DNA of 64,000 nucleotides from Mycobacterium innocens (GCF_900566055.1 NZ_UPHQ01000006.1:62001-126000); one strand, 5' to 3'. Numbered from the stretch's first letter, positions 45,512 through 54,960 are shown. The notes: generated from the sequence alone by a model not told the origin. Numbers and translations: made by a program.

Positions 45512-47115
45512 GCACCGTCTTTGACATCCGCAATCTGCGGCTTCCGAGGATGACGCGGGCGACGGTGATCGTCGGAACGCTGATCGTGGTCTTGGCCCTG
45601 GTGGCAGCGTTTGTCGGCTGGCGGCTTTACCAGAAGCTGACCAACAACACGGTGGTTGCCTATTTCCCTGCCGCAAATGCGCTGTACCCCGGTGACAAGG
45701 TCCAGATCATGGGCCTGCAGGTGGGCAAGATCGACAGCATCGAAGCGGCCGGCGACAAGATGAAGGTCACCTTCCACTATCAGAACCAGTACAAGGTGCC
45801 GGCCAACGCCTCGGCGGTGATCCTCAACCCGACCCTGGTGGCGTCGCGTTCGATCCAGCTGGAGCCGCCTTACAAAGGCGGCCCGGTGCTGGCCGACAAC
45901 GCGGTCATTCCGATCGAGCGCACCCAGGTGCCGGTGGAGTGGGACGAGCTGCGCAACAGCATCACCAACATCATCGACAAGCTCGGCCCCACCCCGCAGC
46001 AGCCCAAGGGACCGTTCGGTGAGGTACTCGAATCCTTCGCCTATGGGCTGGAAGGCAAGGGCAAGCAATTCAACACCACGCTGGACAGTCTGTCGCGCGC
46101 GCTGACCGCGCTCAACGAAGGCCGTGGCGACTTCTTCGCGGTGGTCCGCAGCCTGGCGCTGTTCGTCAACGCGCTGCACCAGGACGACCAGCAGTTCGTG
46201 GCGTTGAACCAGAACCTGGCCGACCTCACCGGCCGGCTGGTCAGCTCCGACCAAGCCCTTTCCAATGCGTTACAGCAGTTCGACAGCTTGCTGACGACGA
46301 TCCGGCCGTTCCTCGACAAGAACCGCGAGGTGTTGACTCACGATGTCAACAACCTGGCCGAGGCGACCAACACGCTGCTGCAACCCGAGCCGTTGAACGG
46401 CTTGGAGACCGCCTTGCACGTGCTGCCGACGGCGGCGTCGAACGTCAACCAGATCTACCATCCGTCGCACGGGTCCGTCGTGGCCATCCCGGAGATCACA
46501 TCCTTCGCCAACCCGATGCAGTTCGTCTGCAGCTCTATTCAGGCCGCCAGCCGACTTGGATATCAGGAGTCCGCTGAGTTGTGTGCGCAGTACCTGGCGC
46601 CTATCCTGGATGCGATCAAGTTCAACTACTTCCCGTTCGGGGTGAACTTCTTCAGCACCGCCGAAGTGCTGCCCAAGCAGGTCGCCTACTCCGAGCCGCG
46701 GTTGCAGCCGCCAAACGGGTACAAGGACACGACCGTCCCGGGGATCTGGGTGCCGGATACTCCGTTGTCGCATCGCAACACCCAGCCGGGCTGGATTGTC
46801 GCCCCCGGTATGCAGGGGCAGCAGGTTGGGCCGATCACGGCGGGCCTGATGACCCCCGAGTCGCTGGCCGAACTCATGGGTGGCCCGGACATCCCGCCCG
46901 TCCAGTCCACCTTGCAGACGCCACCCGGACCGCCGAACGCCTATGACGAGTACCCGGTGTTGCCGCCGATCGGTTTGCAGGCCCCGGTGCCGATACAGCC
47001 GCCGCCGCCCGGCCCAGGGGTGGTCCCGGGCCCGGTTGCGCCGACGCCCGGTCCAGCCGCGGCGCCCGCGCCGGTAGGCGCTCCACTTCCCGCTGAGGCA
47101 GGAGCGGGTCAGTGA
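45508..47115 (+). CDS. mce1D: Mce family protein Mce1D
   Basis: A 535-aa protein: short N-terminus, anchor ATVIVGTLIVVLALVAAFVG, MCE domain FPAANALYPGDKVQIMGLQV GKID, a helical part, and a proline-rich tail (IQPPPPGPGVVPGPVAPTPG) of about 60 residues. TTG start at 45508 overlapping the mce1C stop. The C-terminal codons abut the MIRU repeat: the stop TGA at 47113-47115 is inside the first two bases of the repeat array. Confidence 0.94.
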   Translation: MSTVFDIRNLRLPRMTRATVIVGTLIVVLALVAAFVGWRLYQKLTNNTVVAYFPAANALYPGDKVQIMGLQVGKIDSIEAAGDKMKVTFHYQNQYKVPANASAVILNPTLVASRSIQLEPPYKGGPVLADNAVIPIERTQVPVEWDELRNSITNIIDKLGPTPQQPKGPFGEVLESFAYGLEGKGKQFNTTLDSLSRALTALNEGRGDFFAVVRSLALFVNALHQDDQQFVALNQNLADLTGRLVSSDQALSNALQQFDSLLTTIRPFLDKNREVLTHDVNNLAEATNTLLQPEPLNGLETALHVLPTAASNVNQIYHPSHGSVVAIPEITSFANPMQFVCSSIQAASRLGYQESAELCAQYLAPILDAIKFNYFPFGVNFFSTAEVLPKQVAYSEPRLQPPNGYKDTTVPGIWVPDTPLSHRNTQPGWIVAPGMQGQQVGPITAGLMTPESLAELMGGPDIPPVQSTLQTPPGPPNAYDEYPVLPPIGLQAPVPIQPPPPGPGVVPGPVAPTPGPAAAPAPVGAPLPAEAGAGQ

Positions 47116-48455
47116 GGAGCGCGATGAGCGCGGTACGCGCGAAGAGCAAGCCGAGCCAGTGGGCACCGAGGAGCGCGATGAGCGCGGTACGCGCGAAGAG
47201 CAAGCCGAGCCAGTGGGCACCGAGAAGCGCGATGAGCGCGGTACGCGCGAAGAGCAAGCCGAGCCAGTGGGCACCGAGCGGCGCCGTGGGACGCGCCCGT
47301 CACCGGGCCTGGCAGGCGTTGGCGTTGCTGACGGTCGCTCTGACGCTGAGTTCGTGCGGCTGGCGCGGGATCTCCAATGTGTCGATTCCGGGTGGTCCGG
47401 GCACCGGGGACGGGGCCTACGTGCTCTATGTGCAGGTGCCCGACACGCTGGCGATCAACGGCAACAGCAAGGTGATGGTCGCCGACGTCACGGTCGGCTC
47501 GATACGTGACATCAGATTGGAGAACTGGATAGCGACGCTCAAGCTGGGGATCGACAAGGGCGTCAAGCTACCGAGGAACGCCACCGCGAAGATCGGCCAG
47601 ACGAGTTTGCTGGGTTCTCAGCATGTGGAGCTCGCGTCGCCGCCCGACCCGTCGCCGCAGCCGCTGTGCCCGCCGCCGCACCGCAAGCAGGATTGCACCA
47701 TTTCGCTGAAGAACTCCTCCGCATATCCCAACACCGAGCAAACACTGGCCAGCATCTCGATGATTTTGCGCGGCGGCGGCATCCCGAATCTCGAGGTGCT
47801 CCAGAACGAGGTCTACAACGTCTTTCACGGGCGGGCCGACCAGATTCGGGCTTTCCTCACCAAGCTGGACACCTTTACCGACCAGCTCAACCAGCAACGC
47901 GATGACATCACCCACGCTATCGACTCCACCAACCGTTTGCTGGTCTACGTGGGTCGCCGATCGGATGTGCTGGACCGGGTGCTGACCGACATCCCGCCGC
48001 TGATCAAGCACTTCGCCGACACGCGTGACCTGCTGATCAACGCCGTCGACGCGTTGGGACAGCTCACCCAGGTCACCGACCAGTACCTGTCGGAGGCGCG
48101 TGGCCCGCTGCATACCGACTTGCAAGCGCTGCAATGCCCGCTCAAGGAACTCGGCCGCGGCTCGCAGTATCTGATCGGCGCGCTGAAGCTGATTCTCACC
48201 CAGCCGTACGACATCGAGACCGTGCCGAAGCTGTTCCGCGGCGACTACCAGAACGTGTCGGCCACGATCGACGTGACCTTCAGCGCGATGGACAACGCCT
48301 TGCTCACCGGTACCGGCTTTTCCGGAGCCTTGCGCGCACTCGAGCAGTCCTTCGGTCGCGATCCCGAGACGATGATCCCCGACGTCCGCTACACGCCGAA
48401 CCCGAACGACGCGCCCGGCGGACCGCTGGTGGAAAGGGGCGACCGGCAATGCTGA
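47112..48455 (+). CDS. lprK: Mce family lipoprotein LprK (Mce1E)
   Basis: A 447-aa lipoprotein. The repeat-encoded N-terminus is three copies of an 18-residue unit (SAMSAVRAKSKPSQWAPR), followed by the signal peptide HRAWQALALLTVALTLSSC with the lipobox LSSC, then MCE domain VQVPDTLAINGNSKVMVADV TVGSI. GTG at 47112 overlaps the mce1D stop and has AGGAG seven bases upstream; ATGs at 47124, 47178 and 47232 are alternative in-frame starts, one per repeat. The repeats lengthen the part before the signal peptide, so an internal start is likely to yield the exported form. Confidence 0.9.
   Translation: MRSAMSAVRAKSKPSQWAPRSAMSAVRAKSKPSQWAPRSAMSAVRAKSKPSQWAPSGAVGRARHRAWQALALLTVALTLSSCGWRGISNVSIPGGPGTGDGAYVLYVQVPDTLAINGNSKVMVADVTVGSIRDIRLENWIATLKLGIDKGVKLPRNATAKIGQTSLLGSQHVELASPPDPSPQPLCPPPHRKQDCTISLKNSSAYPNTEQTLASISMILRGGGIPNLEVLQNEVYNVFHGRADQIRAFLTKLDTFTDQLNQQRDDITHAIDSTNRLLVYVGRRSDVLDRVLTDIPPLIKHFADTRDLLINAVDALGQLTQVTDQYLSEARGPLHTDLQALQCPLKELGRGSQYLIGALKLILTQPYDIETVPKLFRGDYQNVSATIDVTFSAMDNALLTGTGFSGALRALEQSFGRDPETMIPDVRYTPNPNDAPGGPLVERGDRQC
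47114..47275. repeat. MIRU-type tandem repeat, 54 bp x 3
   Basis: Units 47114-47167, 47168-47221 and 47222-47275 each begin GAGGAGCGCGATGAGCGCGG and end GTGGGCACC; the third differs (GAGAAG for GAGGAG). The unit and its encoded AVRAKSKPSQWAP/ EERDERGTREEQAEPVG readings are those of the mycobacterial interspersed repetitive units. It is at the mce1D-lprK junction, a coupled stop/start of the kind MIRUs favour. The unit length is a multiple of three. Confidence 0.92.
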
Positions 48456-50005
48456 CTCCCTTCATCAAACGCCAGTTGATCGTGTTCGCGGTCCTGACAG
48501 TGGTCTCGCTGTTGGTCCTGGGGGTGTACTACCTGCGGATTCCATCGCTGGCGGGCATCGGCCGCTACACGCTCAAGGCGGAGCTGCCGGCATCGGGCGG
48601 CCTTTACCCCACGGCCAACGTGACCTATCGCGGCGTCACCATCGGCAAGGTCACCGACGTGGAGCCGACGCCCACCGGCGCCGAGGCGACGATGAGCATT
48701 GACAGCCGCTACAAGATCCCGGTCGATGCGTCGGCGAACGTGCATTCGGTATCGGCGGTCGGTGAGCAGTACCTGGATTTGGTGTCGACGGGCAACCCGG
48801 GCAAGGTCTTTTCGCCCGGACAGACGATCACCAAGGGGACGGTGCCCAGTGAGATCGGGCCGGCCCTGGACACCGCCAACCGCGGCCTTCAGGTGTTGCC
48901 GGCGGACAAGATCCCCGTGCTGCTCGACGAAACGGCGCAAGCCGTAGGTGGTTTGGGCCCTGCCCTGCAACGGCTGGTCGACGCCACGCAGGCGATCGTC
49001 GGTGACTTCCGCACCCAGATCAACGACGTCAACGACATCATCGACCACTCCGGACCGATCCTGCAAAGCCAGGTCACCTCGGGCGATGCGATCGAACGCT
49101 GGGCGCACAACCTCAACACGCTGGCCGCCCAGACCGCGAAACGGGACCAGAACGTGAAAAGCATTCTGTCCCAAGCAGCTCCGACCGCTGACCAGCTGAA
49201 CGAGGTCTTCACCGACGTGCGTGATTCGCTGCCGCAGACGCTGGCGAACCTCGAAGTCGTGTTCGACTTGCTCAAGCGCTACCACAAAGGCGTCGAGCAG
49301 GTGCTGGTGTTCTTGCCGCAGGGTGCTTCGATCGCGCAGACAGTGGCCGCGCCCTTCCCCAACATGGCCGCGCTGGACCTGGCGTTGGCGATCAACCAGC
49401 CACCGCCGTGTCTGACCGGGTTCATCCCTGCGTCGGAGTGGCGCTCTTTTGCCGACACCAGCCTGCAGCCGTTGCCGACGGGCACGTACTGCAAGATTCC
49501 GATGGATACTCCGGCCAACGGCGTGCGCGGATCACGCAACATTCCGTGCGTTGACGTCCCGGGCAAGCGAGCGGCGACGCCGCGGGAGTGCCGCGACCCG
49601 AAACCATACGTGCCGGCGGGTACCAATCCGTGGTATGGCGACCCCAACCAGCTCTTGACGTGCCCGGCGCCGGCGGCGCGCTGCGATCAGCCGGTGAAGC
49701 CCGGCTTGGTGATCCCGGCGCCGTCGATCAATAACGGGATGAACCCGGCACCGGCCGATAGACTGCCGCCGGGCGGGACGCCGCCTCCGGTCAGTGACCC
49801 GCTGCAGCGGCCCGGTTCGGGTACTGTGCAGTGCAACGGACAGCAGCCCAACCCCTGTGTCTACACTCCGGGCGGGCCGCCCACGGCGGTCTACAGCCCT
49901 CAGAGCGGTGAACTGGTAGGGCCCGACGGAGTCAGATACTCCGTCGAAAACTCGACCAAAACAGGAGACGACGGATGGAAGGAGATGCTGGCGCCAGCCG
50001 GCTGA
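48449..50005 (+). CDS. mce1F: Mce family protein Mce1F
   Basis: A 518-aa protein: anchor QLIVFAVLTVVSLLVLGVYY, MCE domain LPASGGLYPTANVTYRGVTI GKVTDVE, helical tract, and an extracellular C-terminus with several cysteines (PPCLTGF, YCKIPMD, IPCVDVPG, LTCPAPAARC) and a proline-rich end. ATG at 48449 lies inside the end of lprK (7-bp overlap). It overlaps the next gene (ATG 49975) by 31 bases. Confidence 0.94.
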   Translation: MLTPFIKRQLIVFAVLTVVSLLVLGVYYLRIPSLAGIGRYTLKAELPASGGLYPTANVTYRGVTIGKVTDVEPTPTGAEATMSIDSRYKIPVDASANVHSVSAVGEQYLDLVSTGNPGKVFSPGQTITKGTVPSEIGPALDTANRGLQVLPADKIPVLLDETAQAVGGLGPALQRLVDATQAIVGDFRTQINDVNDIIDHSGPILQSQVTSGDAIERWAHNLNTLAAQTAKRDQNVKSILSQAAPTADQLNEVFTDVRDSLPQTLANLEVVFDLLKRYHKGVEQVLVFLPQGASIAQTVAAPFPNMAALDLALAINQPPPCLTGFIPASEWRSFADTSLQPLPTGTYCKIPMDTPANGVRGSRNIPCVDVPGKRAATPRECRDPKPYVPAGTNPWYGDPNQLLTCPAPAARCDQPVKPGLVIPAPSINNGMNPAPADRLPPGGTPPPVSDPLQRPGSGTVQCNGQQPNPCVYTPGGPPTAVYSPQSGELVGPDGVRYSVENSTKTGDDGWKEMLAPAG

Positions 50006-50751
50006 ACCCCATCGACGCGGATAATTCGTCGAGCCCCGAGGCGACGGACGAGGACTCGGCAGAATCCGAGACCCACACCGGCTCAGACACCCCCGACACG
50101 GAGGGTGAACTTGCTGCAGAATCTGAGGCCGGTCAGGACAGCGCCGAGGCGACGGGCGAGGACTCGGCCGAATCGGAGGACGAAGCCGCTCCGGACACCT
50201 CCGACACGACGGGTGAGGGCCAAACCGCGGCGCCGGCTGTCGAGCGGCGCCCGTCGCGTTTGGGTCGTGGGTGGCTAGTCGGTATCAGTGCCGCGCTGGT
50301 GCTCGTCGCCGGCGGCATCGGCGCCGGCGGCTATCTGGCGCTGCGTGCCCACCAGCAGAGCGAGGTCGTAGCCCGCAACAACGCGGCAGCACTGCAGGTG
50401 GCCAAGGACTGTGTCGCGGTCACGCAGGCACCGGATACCAGCTCCATGGCCGCCAGTGAACAGAAGATCATCGACTGCGGCACCGATCAGTACCGCTCCC
50501 AAGCCGTGCTCTACAGCAGCATGCTCGTTCAGGCTTACCAGGCCGCCAACGTGCACGTTCAGTTGACCGATATGCGGGCCGCGGTCGAGCGTAACAACCC
50601 CGACGGATCGGTTGACGTGCTCGTCGCCCTGCGCGTCCGGATGTCCAACGATCAGGCGCAGGATCAGGAAACGGGCTACCGGCTGCGGGTGCGTATGACA
50701 CCTACGGACGGCCAGTACAAGATTTCGAAACTCGACCAGGTGACGAAGTGA
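49975..50751 (+). CDS. Mce-associated membrane protein (Rv0175-like)
   Basis: A 258-aa protein. The first 80 residues are an acidic Ser/Glu/Asp/Thr low-complexity tract with repeated EDSAESE units; then a single transmembrane helix (LVGISAALVLVAGGIGAGGY LAL at about 100-122) and an extracytoplasmic domain of the Mce-associated type with DCGTDQYRSQA and GSVDVLVALRVRM. The domain probably stabilises the Mce assembly. ATG at 49975; the stop overlaps the next GTG. Confidence 0.88.
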   Translation: MEGDAGASRLNPIDADNSSSPEATDEDSAESETHTGSDTPDTEGELAAESEAGQDSAEATGEDSAESEDEAAPDTSDTTGEGQTAAPAVERRPSRLGRGWLVGISAALVLVAGGIGAGGYLALRAHQQSEVVARNNAAALQVAKDCVAVTQAPDTSSMAASEQKIIDCGTDQYRSQAVLYSSMLVQAYQAANVHVQLTDMRAAVERNNPDGSVDVLVALRVRMSNDQAQDQETGYRLRVRMTPTDGQYKISKLDQVTK

Positions 50752-51734
50752 CGGTGGTGGTCGACGAGATCCAGACCCCCGAGAGCGTCCAACCCGAAGC
50801 CGAGAGGGCCTTGGCGCCATGGCATTTGCGGGTGGCTGCGGTCGCCGTTGATGTGCTGCCCGGAATCGCGGTGGTAGCGACCCTGGCGCTGGTCTCGTTT
50901 ACCGTGCCGTCGGACAGCTCATGGTGGTGGGTGTGCGTCGCCATCCTGGCCTTGGTGACCCTGCTGATGTCGGCCAACCGGTGGCTAGCGCCCGCCCTGA
51001 CCGGTTGGACTCTGGGACGCGCCCTGTGCGGAATCGCTGTGGTACGCCACAGTGGGGCCGCTGGAGACGCCGTCGGCCCGTGGCGGCTGATGGTGCGCGA
51101 CCTCGCCCACCTGGTCGACACCGTGCCGCTGATGGTCGGATGGCTGTGGCCGCTGTGGGATCCGGACCGGCGCACCTTCGCCGACATGCTGTTGCGCACC
51201 GAGGTGCGAACCGTTGATCCTGGCGGGCGGCCGGCCAAGGTACGGCGGTGGACGGCGGTGGCACTGGTCACCGCGGCCGGATTGTGCCTGGGCGGTGCCG
51301 GTGTGAGCTACGCGGTGGTGTACTCCTACGACAACGCAACCGATCGAACCCGTGCTGAGCTTGCGACGCAGGGCCCCAAGATGGTCTCCCAGATGTTGAC
51401 ATACGACCCGAAAACGTTGCGCGAGGACTTCGCTCGAGCACAATCGCTGACCACCGACAGGTACCGCGGTCAGTTGGCCGGCCAGCAGGACACCGTCGCG
51501 AAGGGGCACCCCGTCCTCAACGAGTACTGGGTGACGGGCAGTTCTATCCAATCCGCGACGCCGAACCGGGCGACCATGCTGCTGTTCATGCAGGGTCGCC
51601 GTGGCACACCGCCCGACATCCGCTACATCAGCGCAACCGTGCGGGTCAGCTTCGTAAGGGACCGGGACGACCAATGGCGCGTTGACGACCTGACCGTACT
51701 GACCAAACCGAAGCCGCCCGGGGACGGAAAATGA
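50748..51734 (+). CDS. Mce-associated RDD-domain membrane protein (Rv0176-like)
   Basis: A 328-aa protein with an RDD-type membrane domain (three hydrophobic helices; GWTLGRALCGIAVVRHSG and DLAHLVDTVPLMVGWLWPLW then DPDRRTFADMLLRT) followed by a further helix and an extracellular Mce-associated domain (MVSQMLTYDPKTLREDFARA). The fusion of RDD and Mce-associated modules is characteristic of this gene position. GTG at 50748 in GTGA overlap; ATGA overlap with the next gene at 51731. Confidence 0.9.
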   Translation: MTVVVDEIQTPESVQPEAERALAPWHLRVAAVAVDVLPGIAVVATLALVSFTVPSDSSWWWVCVAILALVTLLMSANRWLAPALTGWTLGRALCGIAVVRHSGAAGDAVGPWRLMVRDLAHLVDTVPLMVGWLWPLWDPDRRTFADMLLRTEVRTVDPGGRPAKVRRWTAVALVTAAGLCLGGAGVSYAVVYSYDNATDRTRAELATQGPKMVSQMLTYDPKTLREDFARAQSLTTDRYRGQLAGQQDTVAKGHPVLNEYWVTGSSIQSATPNRATMLLFMQGRRGTPPDIRYISATVRVSFVRDRDDQWRVDDLTVLTKPKPPGDGK

Positions 51735-52285
51735 GTCCGCGGCGCAGATTCCACCCCGGTGAGGGACTCCTGCTTGTCACACACCCGTTGCCGCCGAGGC
51801 GACCGCGGGTATTCCCGCTCGTGGCCATTTCCGCTGCCGTGGTGATGGCGGTGGCGATCACGCTATCCAGCCTGATGCTGGTCGCGCATGTGTCGCGGGA
51901 TCGGGCCGCGCACCGGGAGCATGAGGTGGTCAACTACGTGAAATGGTTCATGGGGCAGTTCACTTCCGTTGACCCGTATCACGCGAACGAATACGTCGAG
52001 CGGATATTGGCGCAAGCGACCGGCGATTTCGCCAAGCAGTACCACGACAAGGCGAACGAGATCCTGCTGCAGGTCGCTCAAGCAGAGCCCGCCAAGGGTA
52101 CGGTCCTGGATGCGGGCGTGGAACGGTGGAACGACGACGGCACCGCCAGCGTTTTGGTGGCCACCGAGGTCACCTCCAAGTCACCCGATGGCAAAGAGGT
52201 CTTCGAGAACACGAACCGTTGGGCTGCCACAGCTAAGCAGGAAGGGAATCAGTGGAAGATCAGCAACCTGCTGCAGATGATCTGA
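51731..52285 (+). CDS. Mce-associated membrane protein (Rv0177-like)
   Basis: A 184-aa protein with a short cytoplasmic N-terminus, one transmembrane helix (VFPLVAISAAVVMAVAITLS) and an extracytoplasmic Mce-associated domain (YVKWFMGQFTSVDPYHANEY then GTVLDAGVERWNDDGTASVL). ATG at 51731 overlaps the preceding stop. Overlaps the next gene by 34 bases. Confidence 0.9.
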   Translation: MSPRRRFHPGEGLLLVTHPLPPRRPRVFPLVAISAAVVMAVAITLSSLMLVAHVSRDRAAHREHEVVNYVKWFMGQFTSVDPYHANEYVERILAQATGDFAKQYHDKANEILLQVAQAEPAKGTVLDAGVERWNDDGTASVLVATEVTSKSPDGKEVFENTNRWAATAKQEGNQWKISNLLQMI

Positions 52286-53115
52286 CCGAGGCCAACTCGG
52301 AAGCGTCCGACGCCGAACCGGATTCCCTCGCCGAGACCGACGATCAGGCAACTCAAGCAACCGAGGCGGTGGACGCGGAACCCGCAAGCGACGACGTTGC
52401 GGCAGCAGCAGCGGATCAGTCCGAGCAAGCTGACGGCGGCGACACCGAGGTCGCCGATTCCGACTCCGAGGCCGCCAGTGACGGCGCCGGCATGGGCGAG
52501 TCCGACACCGATTCCGACTCCGACACCGAGGCCGCCGGTGGCGGCGCCGGGCCCAAAGTCGGGTTCCTCAAGCGACTGACCGGCAGGGTCAAACGCCCCA
52601 GCGGCAAGCGCGTCGCCGCGGCCGTCGCCGTGGTTGGCGTACTGCTTTTCGTGGGTTCTGCCGCATTTGCCGGCGCGACCCTGCAGCCGTACCTGGCCGA
52701 TCGCGCGGTCGTTGCCGTCAAGCTCAACGTGGCGCGGACCGCGGCGAACGCGATCACCACGTTGTGGACCTACACCCCGGAAAACATGGATAAGCTGGCC
52801 GATCGCGCGGCGGTCTACCTCAGCGGTGACTTCGGAGCGCAATACCGGAAATTCGTCGACAGCATCGTCGCGCCGAACAAGCAAGCCAAGGTCACCAATA
52901 ACACCGAGGTCACCGGCGTGGCCGTCGAATCGCTGGATGGTCCCAATGCGGTGGCGATCGTGTACACGAACACCACCACCACCAGCCCGCTGACCAAGAA
53001 CATTCCGGCAATGAAGTATCTGTCGTACCGGCTGATCATGAAGCGGGATAACTCCCGCTGGTTTGTGACCAGGATGACGACGATCACCTCGCTGGATTTG
53101 ACGCCGCGCCTGTAG
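52252..53115 (+). CDS. Mce-associated membrane protein (Rv0178-like)
   Basis: A 287-aa protein. A 100-residue acidic Ser/Asp/Glu/Ala N-terminus (SDSEAASDGAGMGESDTDSD type repeats) precedes a basic patch (KRLTGRVKRPSGKR), one transmembrane helix (VAAAVAVVGVLLFVGSAAFA) and an Mce-associated domain. The acidic tract resembles that of the Rv0175-like protein, suggesting a common cytoplasmic binding role. GTG at 52252, far inside the preceding gene; it closes the mce1 operon. Confidence 0.88.
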   Translation: MEDQQPAADDLTEANSEASDAEPDSLAETDDQATQATEAVDAEPASDDVAAAAADQSEQADGGDTEVADSDSEAASDGAGMGESDTDSDSDTEAAGGGAGPKVGFLKRLTGRVKRPSGKRVAAAVAVVGVLLFVGSAAFAGATLQPYLADRAVVAVKLNVARTAANAITTLWTYTPENMDKLADRAAVYLSGDFGAQYRKFVDSIVAPNKQAKVTNNTEVTGVAVESLDGPNAVAIVYTNTTTTSPLTKNIPAMKYLSYRLIMKRDNSRWFVTRMTTITSLDLTPRL

Positions 53116-53139
53116 CCCCGGCCTGGTCGAGGGGTTTAC

Positions 53140-53847
53140 ATGGCCGTCAGCTCGCCCGGGTATCACCGGTTGACGATCGCCGCGTTGCTGTTGCTGACCT
53201 TCGCCACCGGCTTGGCCGACGCGATCAGTGTGCTGGTCCTCGGGCATGTGTTCGTCGCCAACATGACCGGCAACGTGATCTTCCTCGGCATTTGCCTGGT
53301 GCCGAAGTCGCAGACGGGTATCGACCTGGTCGCCGGCGTGGTGTCCGTGGTCGCCTTCGTCATCGGCACGATCATCGGCGGCCGGTTGACTCGGGCGCTC
53401 GGTGGTGAGCCACGACGCTGGATCAGCGCGGCGCTGGGGACCGAGGTCGCGGTGCTGGCGACGTTGTCGGTACTGGCCGGCAGCGGGGTACTGCGCTATC
53501 ACGACAACACCAAGCTGTTTCTCATCGGTGGGCTCGCGTTGACGTTCGGCTTGCAGAACGCAATCGCTCGGGAGTTCGGCATTCGCGAGCTCAGCACCAC
53601 AATGTTGACGTCGACCATCGTCGCGATCGGCGCCGAGAGCCGGCTGGCCGGCGGCACGGGTGGCCGAAGCTTGCTGCGCTATAGCGTGATCACGGCGATG
53701 TGCGGCGGCGCGGTACTTGGTGCCGTCATGTCCCGGGTGACCGTGGCGCCGGTGTTCGCACTGGCCGCCGCCGTTATCTCGGTGAGCATGCTGGTGTTCC
53801 GCTACGGCCCCGTGGATAGCAAAACGCCTCAGGCGCTTACTAGTTGA
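53140..53847 (+). CDS. DUF1275 (YoaK-type) membrane protein
   Basis: A 235-aa polytopic protein with about six helices; TFATGLADAISVLVLGHVFV ANMTGNVIF is the DUF1275 fingerprint. Function unknown. It starts 24 bases after the last Mce-associated gene and may be read from the mce1 transcript, but it is not part of the canonical locus. Its stop overlaps the end of lprO by eight bases. I do not recall it here in M. tuberculosis. Confidence 0.9.
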   Translation: MAVSSPGYHRLTIAALLLLTFATGLADAISVLVLGHVFVANMTGNVIFLGICLVPKSQTGIDLVAGVVSVVAFVIGTIIGGRLTRALGGEPRRWISAALGTEVAVLATLSVLAGSGVLRYHDNTKLFLIGGLALTFGLQNAIAREFGIRELSTTMLTSTIVAIGAESRLAGGTGGRSLLRYSVITAMCGGAVLGAVMSRVTVAPVFALAAAVISVSMLVFRYGPVDSKTPQALTS

Positions 53848-54922
53848 ATGCGAGCCAGCTGGGCAGCGCCCGTTCGTGGGAGTCGCAGAGGACCTCGCGG
53901 GTGTCGCAGGAGCCCTTCGGCGATCCCGCGCCGGCCCACATGCCTCCGGTGTCACGGCGCAACACAATTGCCGACGACCCACCACCGTCGAGCAGGATCG
54001 CCGTATCGCTGCCCAAGCCCCGGAAGAGGTCTTGGATGTTGTCCGGCGTGTAGTTACCTCCTTCGAAGATGTACATCTCGTCTTTCTGCTTCGCGTAGGC
54101 CAGCGCCGTACGCGCGGCACTCGGGCCGCCGTCGTGAAGTTGGCCGGTGTTGCCCGGCGACAACAGCCCGATCCCGGCGACGGCGACGAACTTCGCGTTC
54201 TTGTTGAGCAAGTCCTGAATCACCGGAGTCGCCAGGTCGTAGTCTTCTCTGCCCTTGGGCCGCAACACATATGGCGCACCACCGGCCGGGATGATCATGG
54301 TGGTCAGCGAGGTCCAGGTCTCGTTTCCGCCGGACAGGCCCTGTTTGCCGGCGTAGGCGACGGTGCCGGTGACCGCCTGGTTGGCGCGGCCCTGGCCGTG
54401 GGTGTTGTCGACGAACGCGCCCAATGGCGAACTGCAACCGGTCGATCGCCAGGAGCCGCCCTTTTGCGGGCGCACGTCGAAGAAGTTGGCGTTGATCGCG
54501 ATTGTCGGCTGTCCCATTCGCTGCCAGGCCTGCAGCGGTGCGTAGATCTCCGATGCCTGCCAGAGCCCTTCATTGGTGCGTGCCCCGGCGTTGTGTTCGC
54601 AGCGCGCCTGGTCACCGGTGTGGCTGTCGACCAGCAGGTGCGGCTGCAGCCGCTGCGATGCATTCTTGATGATCATGAGATGGCCGCCGTTGTTCATCTC
54701 GTAGCGGCCACCGTCGCCGTTGAGGAGCGGCATCGGATGCCCGCCGCCGAAGTTGTACACCAGGTAGGAGCCCTTGGTTGTGGCGATGGCGTGCTCGAGC
54801 ATCTCGCGACCGTCGGCGGCATGGGCGAGGGGTTGTCCCGCGGTAGCCGTGAGCGTGGCACATGCAGCCACTAAGGCAAGACAAGCCGCAAGTCGGCGCA
54901 GGCTGGCAGATGGCGTCAGCAC
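53840..54922 (-). CDS. lprO: Lipoprotein LprO, phosphodiester glycosidase-like
   Basis: A 360-aa exported lipoprotein. Signal peptide LRRLAACLALVAACATLTAT with lipobox VAAC; mature domain of the NAGPA/DUF2233 type, with the signature ILLDGGGSSAIVLRRDTGGM and a paired NANFFDVRPQ motif. Homologues hydrolyse a phosphodiester-linked sugar; the substrate here is unknown. GTG at 54922 preferred (AAAGGG six bases upstream) over ATG at 54973, which would lie in the promoter. Confidence 0.85.
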   Translation of the reverse strand: MLTPSASLRRLAACLALVAACATLTATAGQPLAHAADGREMLEHAIATTKGSYLVYNFGGGHPMPLLNGDGGRYEMNNGGHLMIIKNASQRLQPHLLVDSHTGDQARCEHNAGARTNEGLWQASEIYAPLQAWQRMGQPTIAINANFFDVRPQKGGSWRSTGCSSPLGAFVDNTHGQGRANQAVTGTVAYAGKQGLSGGNETWTSLTTMIIPAGGAPYVLRPKGREDYDLATPVIQDLLNKNAKFVAVAGIGLLSPGNTGQLHDGGPSAARTALAYAKQKDEMYIFEGGNYTPDNIQDLFRGLGSDTAILLDGGGSSAIVLRRDTGGMWAGAGSPKGSCDTREVLCDSHERALPSWLAFN

Positions 54923-54960
54923 GGTAGCCCTTTCGGCCCGGTCGGGAAGCAGCCATCCCA

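Noticed and set aside
47114..47275. CRISPR array at the mce1D-lprK junction
   Set aside because: The 54-bp units are directly contiguous with no spacers and are partly coding; this is a MIRU.
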